64,000 nucleotides of DNA, from positions 55,129 through 119,128 of the forward strand of contig CAZNYS010000003.1 in NCBI GenBank assembly GCA_964577305.1. Direction: 5' to 3'. This document shows, piece after piece, positions 35,265 to 43,930 of the stretch. Under the pieces are notes generated by a model. The model saw nothing but the letters and a program-made list of their open reading frames with translations, was not told the origin of the DNA and searched no databases. Position 1 is the first letter of the stretch, and every line of letters starts with the position of its first letter. Both the position numbers and the translations under genes were made by a program. The stretch comes from UBA9300 sp964577305 (GTDB lineage: Bacteria > Bacteroidota > Bacteroidia > Bacteroidales > VadinHA17).

Positions 35265-36629
35265 TTAGCCTTTATATTTTATCCACTTCCACATCTCTTT
35301 GTAAGTAACTTTCTTACCATACATTAGTATACCAATCCGGTATATTTTTGCGGCGAGATATACAAAGCCTACAAATGTAGCTATGAGTACTGCTACAGAT
35401 ACCACAACCTCCCAGGTAGGAACTTCAAACGGAAGGCGTGCCATCATTACTATCGGTGAAGTAAAAGGTATCATTGAAAACCAGAAAGAAAGTGAACTTT
35501 CCGGATTTTGCATGGTTCCTATAGCAACAAACAAGCCCAATATAATAGGCAGCATTACAGGAAACATAAACTGCTGGGTATCTGAATCAGTATCTACTGC
35601 TGATCCTATTGCAGCAAATACTGAGGCATAAAGTAAATATCCAAATATGAAATAAATGAAGAATGAAATAAGTATAAGCGGCCAATTAACATTCATCAGG
35701 TTATTAAATATTTTAGCAAATTCCTGTTCCTGGGCCGATAATTCAATAGTTTGTTGAGCCATTTCACTATCCTGACTGTCTGGTACCTGGCTCATAACAC
35801 TCTGTGATATCTGCTTACTTATTTCCTGTGGATTATCTGGAAGTACTTTTGATTGTACAACGGTTAGAATGGCAAATGTCAGGATGATCCATATTGAAAA
35901 TTGTGTAAGTCCAACCAGGGCAATACCAATAATCTTCCCCATCATTAACTCTACGGGTTTAACCGATGATATGATCACTTCCACTATACGGTTATTCTTC
36001 TCTTCAAAGACACCTCTCATTACCTGCACACCAAAAAGTAGTACTATCATATACATTAATAGTGCACCTATATAAGCCAGTGCCATGGAAATACCGGTGC
36101 TGGTTTCTTTTGTCTGTCCGGCATCATCAATCCTGATTGTCTGTACTGATACATCGGTCTGTACACTTTTTAATATTGTACTTAAGTCTTCAATATCGTA
36201 GGCAAGTAATTTTTTGTTTTCAATATCTTGTTCCAGTGCTCCTTCAATATGCTGTAGCAAATCAAGGGGTGGCTGTTTTTTGGAAATAAGCTGTACTGCC
36301 TGGGGAACATTTGTTACAACAGGTGATATGTACAATATTCCGTAATAGCCGGCTTCTTCGAATGTTGTTTTAAGCTTATTTACATCGGCATTTTCAAGAT
36401 AAACAAAGTCGGCGTCATCTCTGTCCTTTATTACACCTCTGAAAAGGTCGCTTCCGTCTTCTATCACTGCTATTTTCTTGAACTCTCTATCCTCATTTCC
36501 CATTATTAATATAGGTACCAGGAAGAGTGCGACAAAGATAAGAGGGGTAAGAACAGTCATTATTATGAACGATTTCTTTTTTACCCTTGTACTATATTCT
36601 CTTTTTATTATGGTTGATACGTTTGCCAT
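35265..36629 (-). CDS. ABC-2 type transporter permease (NatB-like)
   Basis: The 454-residue inner-membrane protein starts with a cytoplasmic basic stretch and a first membrane segment (FIIMTVLTPLIFVALFLVPIL), then a large extracytoplasmic domain (about 45-175), then five to six further membrane segments, the layout of ABC-2 permeases of the NatB group. GVFEEKNNRIVEVIISSVKP is a conserved cytoplasmic coupling segment of this family. It is encoded 17 bases after the ATPase gene and would form an exporter with it. Substrate is unknown; the name NatB implies sodium export, but this is not testable from sequence. Confidence 0.85.
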   Translation of the reverse strand: MANVSTIIKREYSTRVKKKSFIIMTVLTPLIFVALFLVPILIMGNEDREFKKIAVIEDGSDLFRGVIKDRDDADFVYLENADVNKLKTTFEEAGYYGILYISPVVTNVPQAVQLISKKQPPLDLLQHIEGALEQDIENKKLLAYDIEDLSTILKSVQTDVSVQTIRIDDAGQTKETSTGISMALAYIGALLMYMIVLLFGVQVMRGVFEEKNNRIVEVIISSVKPVELMMGKIIGIALVGLTQFSIWIILTFAILTVVQSKVLPDNPQEISKQISQSVMSQVPDSQDSEMAQQTIELSAQEQEFAKIFNNLMNVNWPLILISFFIYFIFGYLLYASVFAAIGSAVDTDSDTQQFMFPVMLPIILGLFVAIGTMQNPESSLSFWFSMIPFTSPIVMMARLPFEVPTWEVVVSVAVLIATFVGFVYLAAKIYRIGILMYGKKVTYKEMWKWIKYKG

Positions 36630-36646
36630 GACTATCTTAATTTGGA

Positions 36647-37561
36647 TCAGTTGTTTTTATTGGCTTCAACTACTCTTATGAATATCTCATTCATTGATGG
36701 GAGCGCAGGATTAAATGATATAACCTGTCCTTTATCGGTCATATCCCTGATGATATTGTTTATATCAAGCTCGCCCCCCGTCTTTAGACGTATTGTTGAC
36801 TTGCCATTATCCCTGGTGGATTTCAACACCTCATAATGGCTGTTGGTCTTTATATCAGCTTCACCTCTGAATACAACATCATATTCGTTTGCAGCCCATT
36901 CTCCACGTATCCTTTCAACGCTGCCCTGGAGTATTGACTTTGCCCTGTCTATCAGGGTTATATGATCGCACATCTCCTCAACGGAGCCCATATTATGTGT
37001 GGAGAAAATAACCGTAGCCCCCTTATCCCGCAGGTTAAGGATTTCATTCTTGAGTATACTCGCATTTATAGGGTCAAAGCCACTGAAAGGCTCATCAAAG
37101 ATCAGGAGTTTGGGTTCGTGTAATACAGTGGTAACGAACTGTACTTTCTGTTGCATCCCTTTAGACAATTCTTCCACCTTTTTATCCCACCAGTCTATTA
37201 TCTCCAGTCTGGTAAACCATGATTTGAGCTTTTCCAGTGCCTGCTGCTTACTCAGTCCCTTCAGACGGGCCAGGTATAATGCCTGTTCACCAACTTTCAT
37301 TTTTTTGTACAATCCCCTTTCTTCAGGCAGATATCCTATTGAGTGAAGGTCATTCCTTGTAATTTTATGACCATCAAGCACTACTGTTCCGCTGTCAGGA
37401 GCAGTTATCTGGTTGATTATCCTTAGCAGGGTAGTCTTACCTGCCCCGTTTGGCCCCAGCAGTCCGTAAATCGACTGCTTGGGTACTGTCATGCTGAGAT
37501 TATCCAGTGCCAGGTGGTTCCTGTACTGTTTAACTACATTTTTAGTCTGTAAGAGTGACAT
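36647..37561 (-). CDS. ABC transporter ATP-binding protein (NatA-like)
   Basis: The 304-residue protein carries Walker A GPNGAGKTT (36-44), a signature motif ELSKGMQQK (in place of LSGGQ, common in NatA-type subunits), Walker B LLIFDEPFSGFD and the switch histidine in IFSTHNM. A C-terminal domain of about 80 residues follows the nucleotide-binding fold, as in DUF4162-bearing exporters. It is the first gene of a two-gene operon with the downstream permease and has a good promoter just upstream. Confidence 0.92.
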   Translation of the reverse strand: MSLLQTKNVVKQYRNHLALDNLSMTVPKQSIYGLLGPNGAGKTTLLRIINQITAPDSGTVVLDGHKITRNDLHSIGYLPEERGLYKKMKVGEQALYLARLKGLSKQQALEKLKSWFTRLEIIDWWDKKVEELSKGMQQKVQFVTTVLHEPKLLIFDEPFSGFDPINASILKNEILNLRDKGATVIFSTHNMGSVEEMCDHITLIDRAKSILQGSVERIRGEWAANEYDVVFRGEADIKTNSHYEVLKSTRDNGKSTIRLKTGGELDINNIIRDMTDKGQVISFNPALPSMNEIFIRVVEANKNN

Positions 37562-37595
37562 TTATTTTATTTTGTCGGATTAAACAAAGAACCTG

Positions 37596-37628
37596 CAAAT
37601 ATATAAAACAAATACTTTTTTTGTCAAT
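37596..37628 (-). promoter_or_regulatory. Promoter of the ABC exporter operon
   Basis: Read on the minus strand, ATTG (37628-37625) is followed after 21 bases by TATATTTG (37603-37596), close to TTTG-N19-21-TAnnTTTG. It lies 35 bases upstream of the ATPase start codon. Confidence 0.5.
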
Positions 37629-37692
37629 ATAAGTACTTAATATCTATAAAGTGGATTAATTGACCGGCATACTTGCACTGATGCGGGTGTAT

Positions 37693-38844
37693 TTATTCAA
37701 AGTATGATTTCATGCGCTCAAAGAATCCCCTGTCATCTTTACCAGGTTTTGGAGTAAATGATTCTGAGTTTATCATTTTTTCTATTATTTTCTGTTCTTC
37801 CCCGGTGATCTTTTTTGGTATCCATACATTTACATTAACCAGCAGATCCCCCTTACCATAGCCATTTACTTCAGGCAGACCCTTCCCTCTAAGTCTCAGA
37901 ATCTTTCCGGGTTGTGTTCCCTGCTCAATCTTTATTTTGACCTTATTATCAACAGTTGGTATCTCAACATTGGTGCCTAATATGGCTTCAGGTACACTTA
38001 TATAAAGATTATAGATAAGGTCTTTACCTTCCCTGTAAAGTTCCGGGTGTTCTTCTTCATCTATCATTACAAGCAAGTCTCCCGGCACACCTCCCCGTCT
38101 GGCAGCATTACCTTTGCCGTTTACTGTCATTTGCATTCCTTTTGCCACGCCGGCAGGAATATTGATCTTAATAATTTCCTGGTCTTTTACTATACCTTCA
38201 CCAAAGCAGGTATTACATTTTTTTGTGATTATCTTCCCTTCTCCACCACAGTTAGGGCATATTGAGGTGCTTTGCATCTGGCCAAGCAATGTATTTGTTA
38301 TCCTGGTAACCTGGCCTGAACCATGACAGGCATTACATGTGGAATAACTATTACTGTCGGCTGCGCCTGATCCACCACAGCTTGAGCAGCTTACATATTT
38401 AGTAACCTTTATTTTCTTCTCCGCACCTTTGGCTATTTCCTTAAGACTCAGCTTTACCTTTACCCTGAGATTGGATCCTTTATTGACTCTTTGCCGGCTT
38501 CTGCCTCCTCCAAAGCCACCAAAACCTCCAAAACCACCGAATGCATCACCAAAAATATCACCGAAGGAAGCAAAAATATCTTCCATTGTCATTCCTGCAC
38601 CACCGAAACCGTTCTGCCCACCAAGACCAGCATGGCCATACCTGTCATAACGTGACCTCTTGTCATCATGACTCAAAACCTCGTAGGCTTCTGCTGCTTC
38701 CTTGAACTTGTTTTCAGCTTCCTTGTCACCCGGGTTTTTGTCGGGATGATATTTAAGGGCCTTTTGACGATATGCTTTCTTTATCTCGTCCTTCGTTGCA
38801 TTCTTTGATACACCCAGTACTTCGTAATAATCTCTTTTGCCCAT
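37693..38844 (-). CDS. dnaJ: Chaperone DnaJ
   Basis: DnaJ stimulates the DnaK ATPase and delivers substrates. The 383 residues show the complete type I order: J domain with YHPDKNPGD, a Gly/Phe-rich linker (GGFGGFGGFGGG), a zinc domain with four CxxCxGxG repeats (CSSCGGSG, CNACHGSG, CPNCGGEG, CNTCFGEG), and C-terminal substrate-binding domains. It lies 11 bases downstream of grpE on the same strand. dnaK is not in the window. Confidence 0.98.
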   Translation of the reverse strand: MGKRDYYEVLGVSKNATKDEIKKAYRQKALKYHPDKNPGDKEAENKFKEAAEAYEVLSHDDKRSRYDRYGHAGLGGQNGFGGAGMTMEDIFASFGDIFGDAFGGFGGFGGFGGGRSRQRVNKGSNLRVKVKLSLKEIAKGAEKKIKVTKYVSCSSCGGSGAADSNSYSTCNACHGSGQVTRITNTLLGQMQSTSICPNCGGEGKIITKKCNTCFGEGIVKDQEIIKINIPAGVAKGMQMTVNGKGNAARRGGVPGDLLVMIDEEEHPELYREGKDLIYNLYISVPEAILGTNVEIPTVDNKVKIKIEQGTQPGKILRLRGKGLPEVNGYGKGDLLVNVNVWIPKKITGEEQKIIEKMINSESFTPKPGKDDRGFFERMKSYFE

Positions 38845-38855
38845 CCTGTCTGGTA

Positions 38856-39512
38856 TTATTCTCCCACTACTACTTTAGAGTAACGTATTATTTTGTCATT
38901 CAAATAATAACCTTTCTGGATTACATCCACGACCTTACCTTTTTTCTTCTTTTCTGCAACAGGTATCTTGGTTACTGCTTCGTGTAAATCGGTATCGAAA
39001 TCTTTATCCAGGGCATCTATTTCCTTTATGCCATTCTGTTTAAGAAAATCCTTCATCTTGCCGTAAATAAGTTCTATCCCTTCTTTCATTGCTTTGCAGT
39101 CTGATGTTGTTTCCATCAGGCTGATTGCCCTGTCAAAATCATCCATCACAGGTAAAAGGCTTACCAAAACATTTTCACCTGCTGATTTGGTAAGCTCTAT
39201 CCTCTCCTTTAATGTTCTTTTACGGTAATTATCAAATTCTGCTGACAGTCGAAGGTATTTATCCTGTAATTCTGCCAGTTTTACCTCTGTATCTTCTTCC
39301 TTTTTTTCACTCTTGTCAGATTCCTGCTCTTTTTCTTTCTTTTTTTCTTTTACGGAAATTTCAGGATTTAATAATTCTTCATCTTTATCCCCAACAAACC
39401 CTTCTTCTGCCTGTTTTTCGGCAGTTTTACTATTATCACTCTCTTTAACAGTCTGTTGGGTTTCTGACTGCCTGTCCTTTTCATCTTCCTTACCGATATT
39501 CTTTCTTGTCAT
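38856..39512 (-). CDS. grpE: Nucleotide exchange factor GrpE
   Basis: GrpE releases ADP from DnaK. The 218-residue protein has a highly charged, low-complexity N-terminus (about 1-80, rich in Glu and Lys), the long coiled-coil helix (AELQDKYLRLSAEFDNYRKR), and the C-terminal beta domain ending VIQKGYYLNDKIIRYSKVVV, which is the family signature. Length is normal. It heads the grpE-dnaJ operon and is divergent from the broken sigma factor gene. No CIRCE element (inverted TTAGCACTC) was seen upstream. Confidence 0.95.
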   Translation of the reverse strand: MTRKNIGKEDEKDRQSETQQTVKESDNSKTAEKQAEEGFVGDKDEELLNPEISVKEKKKEKEQESDKSEKKEEDTEVKLAELQDKYLRLSAEFDNYRKRTLKERIELTKSAGENVLVSLLPVMDDFDRAISLMETTSDCKAMKEGIELIYGKMKDFLKQNGIKEIDALDKDFDTDLHEAVTKIPVAEKKKKGKVVDVIQKGYYLNDKIIRYSKVVVGE

Positions 39513-39671
39513 ATATATTCATTTTGCAGTTAATCATAATGGAAAACAACAAATAACCTGCCATATGAGTCATGGGGACAAAATGTCATGATCATAATGC
39601 TTTTACTTTGTAATTATTGTAGTAATTTAATTTCCCGGGAGTCTAATAATTAAACTCGTTTACTAAATATC

Positions 39672-39974
39672 ATGGATGAGATTGTCGAAAAAATATATGG
39701 GAATCAGAACATTTTAAACAAAATATGCTTTTCATTCTGCAGTGTAAGAGACGACAGGGAGGACCTTTTCCAGGAAATTGTTTACAGGGTTCTCAGATCT
39801 TATAAGGACTTTAATAAGAAATCATCATTCTCAACCTGGCTTTACAGGATTGCACTGAATACGGCAATAACTTACAGGAAAAAGAAGAGACCTGAGCTTT
39901 TTACAGGGCAGGATCAGTTAAGTTTACAGTTCTTACAGGGTTGCCCATTAAGTTTGTTCTGCTGGATTGGATAG
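39672..39974 (+). pseudogene. Truncated ECF sigma factor (region 2 only)
   Basis: The first about 75 residues are a recognisable ECF sigma region 2: DREDLFQEIVYRVLRSYKDF, then SSFSTWLYRIALNTAITYRKKK. After KKKRPELF the frame loses similarity and stops at residue 100, and region 4, the -35-binding helix-turn-helix, is missing. The other frames across the junction (39890-39990) do not encode region 4 either, so this looks like an internal deletion joining the gene to its neighbour and not a simple frameshift. A functional sigma factor is unlikely. The membrane protein ORF that follows may be what remains of its operon partner. Confidence 0.75.
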
Positions 39975-39988
39975 TGGTATTTTCGGTA

Positions 39989-40510
39989 ATGGCTTCTGAA
40001 CTTACCAACCTTATATTTTCAATTTCAGCATTATTTATTATTACACTGGGCATGATTGCCTATGATTTTTACCTTCTGAAAATAATTGCCGGGATTAATA
40101 ATTATGCTGATAATATTGAATCCAGGCTTGGTAAATTAAATGATTTCCTTTCGGTACATTTCTCAATTTTTCAGATCGAAAACTCATTATCAAACCCTGT
40201 ACTGGTTATCCTCGGAATGTTCTACTATCATTTTCTGAAATACTCAAAATTTGAGTTCAGGGCTATTGATGATATTATCGTTTTCGTCGCGGTTACATTG
40301 ATCAGTTACCTGGGTGCTTTTTATGTGTCAAAATACAGCTTATCTGCTTTTAAAAAGGAAGCTGTTGAGCTTTTTGGAACAGGAGATGAGCAACAAGCAA
40401 TCATCAATTTTGAAGATAGAAGGAGGAAAAATCGAAGAAAAAGACTGTTTATTTCATTGATTATCCTTGTGACAGGCATAGCTTTATTTGTTCTTTTACT
40501 TATGGCATAA
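39989..40510 (+). CDS. Hypothetical membrane protein, putative remnant of sigma-factor partner
   Basis: From the ATG at 39989 the protein is 173 residues: a hydrophobic N-terminal segment (LIFSISALFIITLGMIAYDF), a middle hydrophobic segment (NPVLVILGMFYYHFL), a third (DDIIVFVAVTLISYLGAF), a basic stretch (DRRRKNRRKR) and a C-terminal anchor (LFISLIILVTGIALFVLLL). Membrane proteins of this kind often follow ECF sigma genes in Bacteroidota and may restrain them, which is my basis for the label. The frame is open upstream to 39896 and overlaps the sigma fragment, which fits a deletion at the gene boundary. Whether it is translated is uncertain. Confidence 0.5.
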   Translation: MASELTNLIFSISALFIITLGMIAYDFYLLKIIAGINNYADNIESRLGKLNDFLSVHFSIFQIENSLSNPVLVILGMFYYHFLKYSKFEFRAIDDIIVFVAVTLISYLGAFYVSKYSLSAFKKEAVELFGTGDEQQAIINFEDRRRKNRRKRLFISLIILVTGIALFVLLLMA

Positions 40511-40664
40511 ATCAGGGAATCCGGAAGGCAGAACTTTCAAACATCCAGGGGGATGTATCTTTAATGCCATATTATCAGATATTTTAGACATAAACAGAAC
40601 ATATTTGATGTTTCTCTGTTATAGAGATAATAATTTATATTAACAGGGAAACAAGAAAATCAAT

Positions 40665-41072
40665 ATGGAACTTGAAGTATTTTTTGAAGAGAATAAGAAG
40701 GTTAATGCAAGGCTTAATGGTTATGTAATACCCACAGATCAACCAAGGAGAAGTGGTGGAGATGAATCAGCGCCGGAGCCGTTCAGTCTTTTTCTTGCCT
40801 CAATAGGCACATGTGCCGGTATTTATGTTAAATATTTTTGCGAAAAGCGTGGCATAGATTCCAGTAAAATAAAAATAATTCAGCGTCATAATTTCATTCC
40901 AGAAACCAGGCTGATTGATAGGATTGAACTGGAAGCAATATTGCCTGATGATTTCCCCGAGAAATACAGGAGTGCAGTAGTAAATGCGATGGATCTCTGT
41001 GCTGTAAAAAGGCACTTGAAGAACCCGCCGCAGATAGAGACGTTTACAACGCTTGACAGTAAAACAAATTAG
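40665..41072 (+). CDS. OsmC family protein
   Basis: The 135-residue protein has the two redox cysteines expected of OsmC/Ohr-type peroxidases, Cys50 (in SIGTCAGIYV) and Cys112 (in MDLCAVKRHL), on an OsmC fold with the conserved PEPFSLFLAS turn. Family members reduce organic hydroperoxides or bind hydrophobic thiols; this shorter version, with DLCAVKRHL, resembles the YhfA-like subgroup, whose substrate is not known. It is a single gene, convergent with ridA, with a repeat-rich gap between them. Confidence 0.85.
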   Translation: MELEVFFEENKKVNARLNGYVIPTDQPRRSGGDESAPEPFSLFLASIGTCAGIYVKYFCEKRGIDSSKIKIIQRHNFIPETRLIDRIELEAILPDDFPEKYRSAVVNAMDLCAVKRHLKNPPQIETFTTLDSKTN

Positions 41073-41098
41073 GAGGTCTGGTAGATAAAGGCAGTTTA

Positions 41099-41199
41099 TG
41101 AATATCGAACACCGAATGCTGAACAATGAATAACGAATTTATATTCAGAATATCAGATACTTCTACATTCGCTAATCGATATTCATTCTTCGATATTCA
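41099..41199. repeat. Inverted repeat TGAATATCGAA in convergent gap
   Basis: TGAATATCGAA (41099-41109) and its exact complement TTCGATATTCA (41189-41199) enclose about 79 bases rich in variants of GAATATCGAA/ATTCGATAT. It lies between the convergent OsmC and ridA genes. No T-run follows, so it is not a typical terminator. Confidence 0.5.
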
Positions 41200-41203
41200 G
41201 CAA

Positions 41204-41599
41204 TCATATCGCCGCCACCGCCTCAATCTCAATTAACACGCCATAATGTAATTTATTGGTTGGTACCACTGCCCTCGCCGGCTTGTGCTTGCCAAAGAAT
41301 TTTTTATATACTTCGTTCACCCTTGACCAGTGTGACATATCAGAAATATAGGCAGTGGTTTTAAGGATTTTATTCTTGTCCGAACCCGAATCTTTAAGGA
41401 TTGTTTCAATATTTTCCAGAACCTGCAATGTTTGTTCTTCTATATCACCTTTGACTGGTTCACCGGTAAACGGATTCAATGGCAGCTGCCCCGATACATA
41501 GATCGTATCATTATATTGAACTGCCTGGGAATAATGTCCTTTTGGTTCAGGGATGTTAGGTGTTAATAATTCTTTTATCCTGTGGTCTTTTTTGGACAT
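41204..41599 (-). CDS. ridA: RidA family enamine/imine deaminase
   Basis: RidA hydrolyses reactive enamine/imine intermediates from PLP enzymes. The 131-residue protein is a standard YjgF/RidA length and contains the catalytic-site Arg109 in KPARAVVP, followed by Glu124 in IEIEAVA, and the GQLPLNPFTGEPV region. Some archetype details differ (KLHYGVLIEIE where LPxGxxVEIE is usual), so the subfamily is not certain. It is a single gene. Confidence 0.9.
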   Translation of the reverse strand: MSKKDHRIKELLTPNIPEPKGHYSQAVQYNDTIYVSGQLPLNPFTGEPVKGDIEEQTLQVLENIETILKDSGSDKNKILKTTAYISDMSHWSRVNEVYKKFFGKHKPARAVVPTNKLHYGVLIEIEAVAAI

Positions 41600-41737
41600 G
41601 GCATATTTATTCTTAAAGGTTTTACTGGTTGATTCAGGTACTGGGATCTGGGTAAAGTTGCCCGTTACTCGTTTCTCGTTAAACTCTTACACTACTTAAA
41701 ACCAACTAATAAATAATCAATAAAAATTAATAAATTC

Positions 41738-41776
41738 ATCTCTCATCTCTCGCCTCTCATCTCTCTTCACTCACCA
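41738..41776. repeat. Low-complexity TCTC-rich intergenic repeat
   Basis: The run TCATCTCTCATCTCTCGCC and the following CTCTCATCTCTCTTCACTC lie directly after the murA stop codon. TCTCTCGCCTCTCA (41746-41759) is identical to 35200-35213. The remaining gap toward ridA (from 41600) shows no gene. Confidence 0.5.
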
Positions 41777-41777
41777 C

Positions 41778-43085
41778 TCAATCAACCCTTTGTATACTGG
41801 CTCCCAGTGTATTCAAACGGCCATCAATATCCTGGTATCCCCTGTCAATCTGTCCTATATTATGGATGGTGCTTATTCCTTCTGCCGACAGGGCTGCCAG
41901 CAGCAGGGCTACTCCGGCCCTGATATCAGGTGATGTCATTACCGTTCCCCTGAGATTAAATTTTCTCTCAAGGCCTATGATGGTAGCACGGTGGGGATCA
42001 CACAGGATTATCTGTGCTCCCATGTCTATCAGTTTATCTACAAAGAACAGCCTGCTTTCAAACATTTTCTGATGTATAAGCACTGATCCTTTTGCCTGTG
42101 TGGCGACAACGAGAAAGATACTCAGCAGGTCGGGTGTGAGGCCGGGCCATATTGCATCAGAGATAGTCATTATCGAGCCATCAATATAAGTTTCTATCTC
42201 GTAACATGTCTGTGCAGGTATATAGATATTATCGTCTTTTCTTTCAAGCTGAATGCCCAGGCGTTTGAAAGAGTAAGGTATTATACCCAGGTTATCATAA
42301 GAAACGTTGGTAATGGTTATCTCAGATCCGGTAAGTGCTGCCATTCCTATGAATGATCCTGTTTCAACCATATCAGGTAATATGGTATGTTCACAGCCCC
42401 CAAGTTCATCCACTCCTGCAATATGCAGAAGGTTTGATCCTATTCCGTCAATTTTTGCACCCATAGATACCAGCATGCGGCATAGCTGCTGCACATAGGG
42501 TTCACAAGCTGCGTTATAGATAGTGGTTCTTCCTTTTGCCAGCACAGCGGCCATTATTATATTGGCAGTGCCGGTGACCGAAGCCTCATCAAGATGCATA
42601 TAAGTTCCCCTCAGCTGTTTGCCTGAAACGGAGTATATTGATTTTTCAACATTATAATCAAATTTTGCACCCAGGCTATTAAAACCACTCAGGTGAATAT
42701 CAACCTTGCGTCTGCCTATCTTATCGCCTCCGGGTTTAGGCATGCTTGCTTTACCAAATCTTGCAAGCAGTGGACCAAGTATCAATATTGAACCCCTGAG
42801 AGCGGAGCTCTGTTCAATATATCCCGGTGTTTGAAGGTATTCGAGGTCAATATCAGCAGCTTTAAATGAGAAGGTCCCTTTTTTGAGTTTTTTTACCTGG
42901 GCACCCAGGCTGCTAATAAGCTCAATAAGTTTGTTTACATCCCTGATATCCGGTATGTTTCTTATAATGATTTCTTCATCAGTCAGCAGGGTGGCACAGA
43001 TTACCTGCAGGGCTTCATTTTTAGCTCCTTGTGGCTGTATGCTACCCTTAAGTTTCCTGCCTCCTTCAACTATGAATTTGCTCAT
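41778..43085 (-). CDS. murA: UDP-N-acetylglucosamine 1-carboxyvinyltransferase
   Basis: MurA transfers enolpyruvate to UDP-GlcNAc, the first committed step of peptidoglycan synthesis. The 435 residues show the family start (FIVEGGRKLKGSIQPQGAKN) and both repeated alpha/beta domains. In the active-site loop the usual PGGCxIGxR cysteine, the target of fosfomycin, is Asp121: PKPGGDKIGRR. Natural Asp variants are known to be active and fosfomycin-resistant in other bacteria. The start overlaps the DUF4290 gene end by 4 bases, so the two are translationally coupled. Confidence 0.96.
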   Translation of the reverse strand: MSKFIVEGGRKLKGSIQPQGAKNEALQVICATLLTDEEIIIRNIPDIRDVNKLIELISSLGAQVKKLKKGTFSFKAADIDLEYLQTPGYIEQSSALRGSILILGPLLARFGKASMPKPGGDKIGRRKVDIHLSGFNSLGAKFDYNVEKSIYSVSGKQLRGTYMHLDEASVTGTANIIMAAVLAKGRTTIYNAACEPYVQQLCRMLVSMGAKIDGIGSNLLHIAGVDELGGCEHTILPDMVETGSFIGMAALTGSEITITNVSYDNLGIIPYSFKRLGIQLERKDDNIYIPAQTCYEIETYIDGSIMTISDAIWPGLTPDLLSIFLVVATQAKGSVLIHQKMFESRLFFVDKLIDMGAQIILCDPHRATIIGLERKFNLRGTVMTSPDIRAGVALLLAALSAEGISTIHNIGQIDRGYQDIDGRLNTLGASIQRVD

Positions 43086-43711
43086 TGTCGTTTCGACTGG
43101 TATTTTTTCTTATGCTGTTTGTTTTGTTTACCCAGAGGTTTTTTCTTTTTTGGTCCGAGAAGATCCTTAACATCAAGAAGCCGCAATCCTTCCGGTACTT
43201 TAAGCCTGTTTTCTGACAGGTCTTTCAGGTCATTTAAAATAACATCGTCGTTTACCTGGCTGCGATTCCATGTTGCAGAGGCTTTCTTCATCTGGTTGGC
43301 TATAAGCATGACAAGGTAATCTTTTTTCTCTCCTTCCTCCATCTTACATGCCTCTTCAATCATCATTTCTATTACCCTGCCATAATGAAGGTATTTAACT
43401 TCACCCTTTTTATAACCTATTTTTTTTGGTTTTTGAAGAAGGATCTCCTTGGCGGGAGGTGGAAAAGGTGCGTCTATATCAAGTTCGAAATCAGCTATGA
43501 TAGTGAGGTGGTCCCATAGTTTATGTTTTACATCACCTGAATCCCTGAGGCTGGGGTTCAGGTTCCCCATTATCTGTATAACCGACCTGGCAGCATGCGT
43601 ACGTTCATTCCTGTCCTTAATGGTTTTTATGTGATCAACCATCTTTTGTACGTTCCTGCCATATTCCGGCAACGCCATCCTCTTTCTCTGAGTGTTATAA
43701 TCGTGTTCCAT
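43082..43711 (-). CDS. DUF4290 domain protein
   Basis: The 209-residue protein (YNTQRKRMALPEYGRNVQKM and onward) matches the Bacteroidota-specific DUF4290 family; function is unknown. It is hydrophilic, mainly helical, has no signal or membrane segment, and ends in a very basic tail (KKKKPLGKQNKQHKKKYQSK) that could bind nucleic acid or acidic partners. It is the first gene of the two-gene operon with murA, with a 4-base overlap. I recall the DUF4290-murA order as conserved in Bacteroidota, which suggests a role linked to peptidoglycan synthesis, though unproven. Confidence 0.85.
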   Translation of the reverse strand: MEHDYNTQRKRMALPEYGRNVQKMVDHIKTIKDRNERTHAARSVIQIMGNLNPSLRDSGDVKHKLWDHLTIIADFELDIDAPFPPPAKEILLQKPKKIGYKKGEVKYLHYGRVIEMMIEEACKMEEGEKKDYLVMLIANQMKKASATWNRSQVNDDVILNDLKDLSENRLKVPEGLRLLDVKDLLGPKKKKPLGKQNKQHKKKYQSKRQ

Positions 43712-43726
43712 TAAAATAATTTTCTA

Positions 43727-43734
43727 CAAATCTA
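43727..43734 (-). promoter_or_regulatory. Probable promoter -7 element of DUF4290-murA
   Basis: On the minus strand it reads TAGATTTG, matching TAnnTTTG, 15 bases upstream of the DUF4290 start codon. The -33 element is not clear. Confidence 0.4.
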
Positions 43735-43895
43735 AGTATTTTAGTTGTAACGGTACAGGGAAACAGTTTATTCTTTCCTTAATGCAAGTCTGGAGACAGC
43801 TTTCACGGCCCTAATTGAATGACCAAAACACAGCAAAGTTATAGAATTGCAATTAATGAGCTGTTATTTATATCAGGAATGTTTTTCAAAAGATA

Positions 43896-43903
43896 TAACT
43901 TTG
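43896..43903 (+). promoter_or_regulatory. Probable promoter -7 element of the M1 aminopeptidase gene
   Basis: TAACTTTG matches TAnnTTTG, 27 bases before the ATG at 43931. Its position argues that translation begins there and not at the earlier in-frame codons. Confidence 0.5.
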
Positions 43904-43930
43904 CAGACTGATCATACAAAACCTGAAACT

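Noticed and set aside
43847..43930. N-terminal extension of the M1 aminopeptidase
   Set aside because: The earlier start lies upstream of the promoter element at 43896-43903 and would place non-signal sequence before a good signal peptide.
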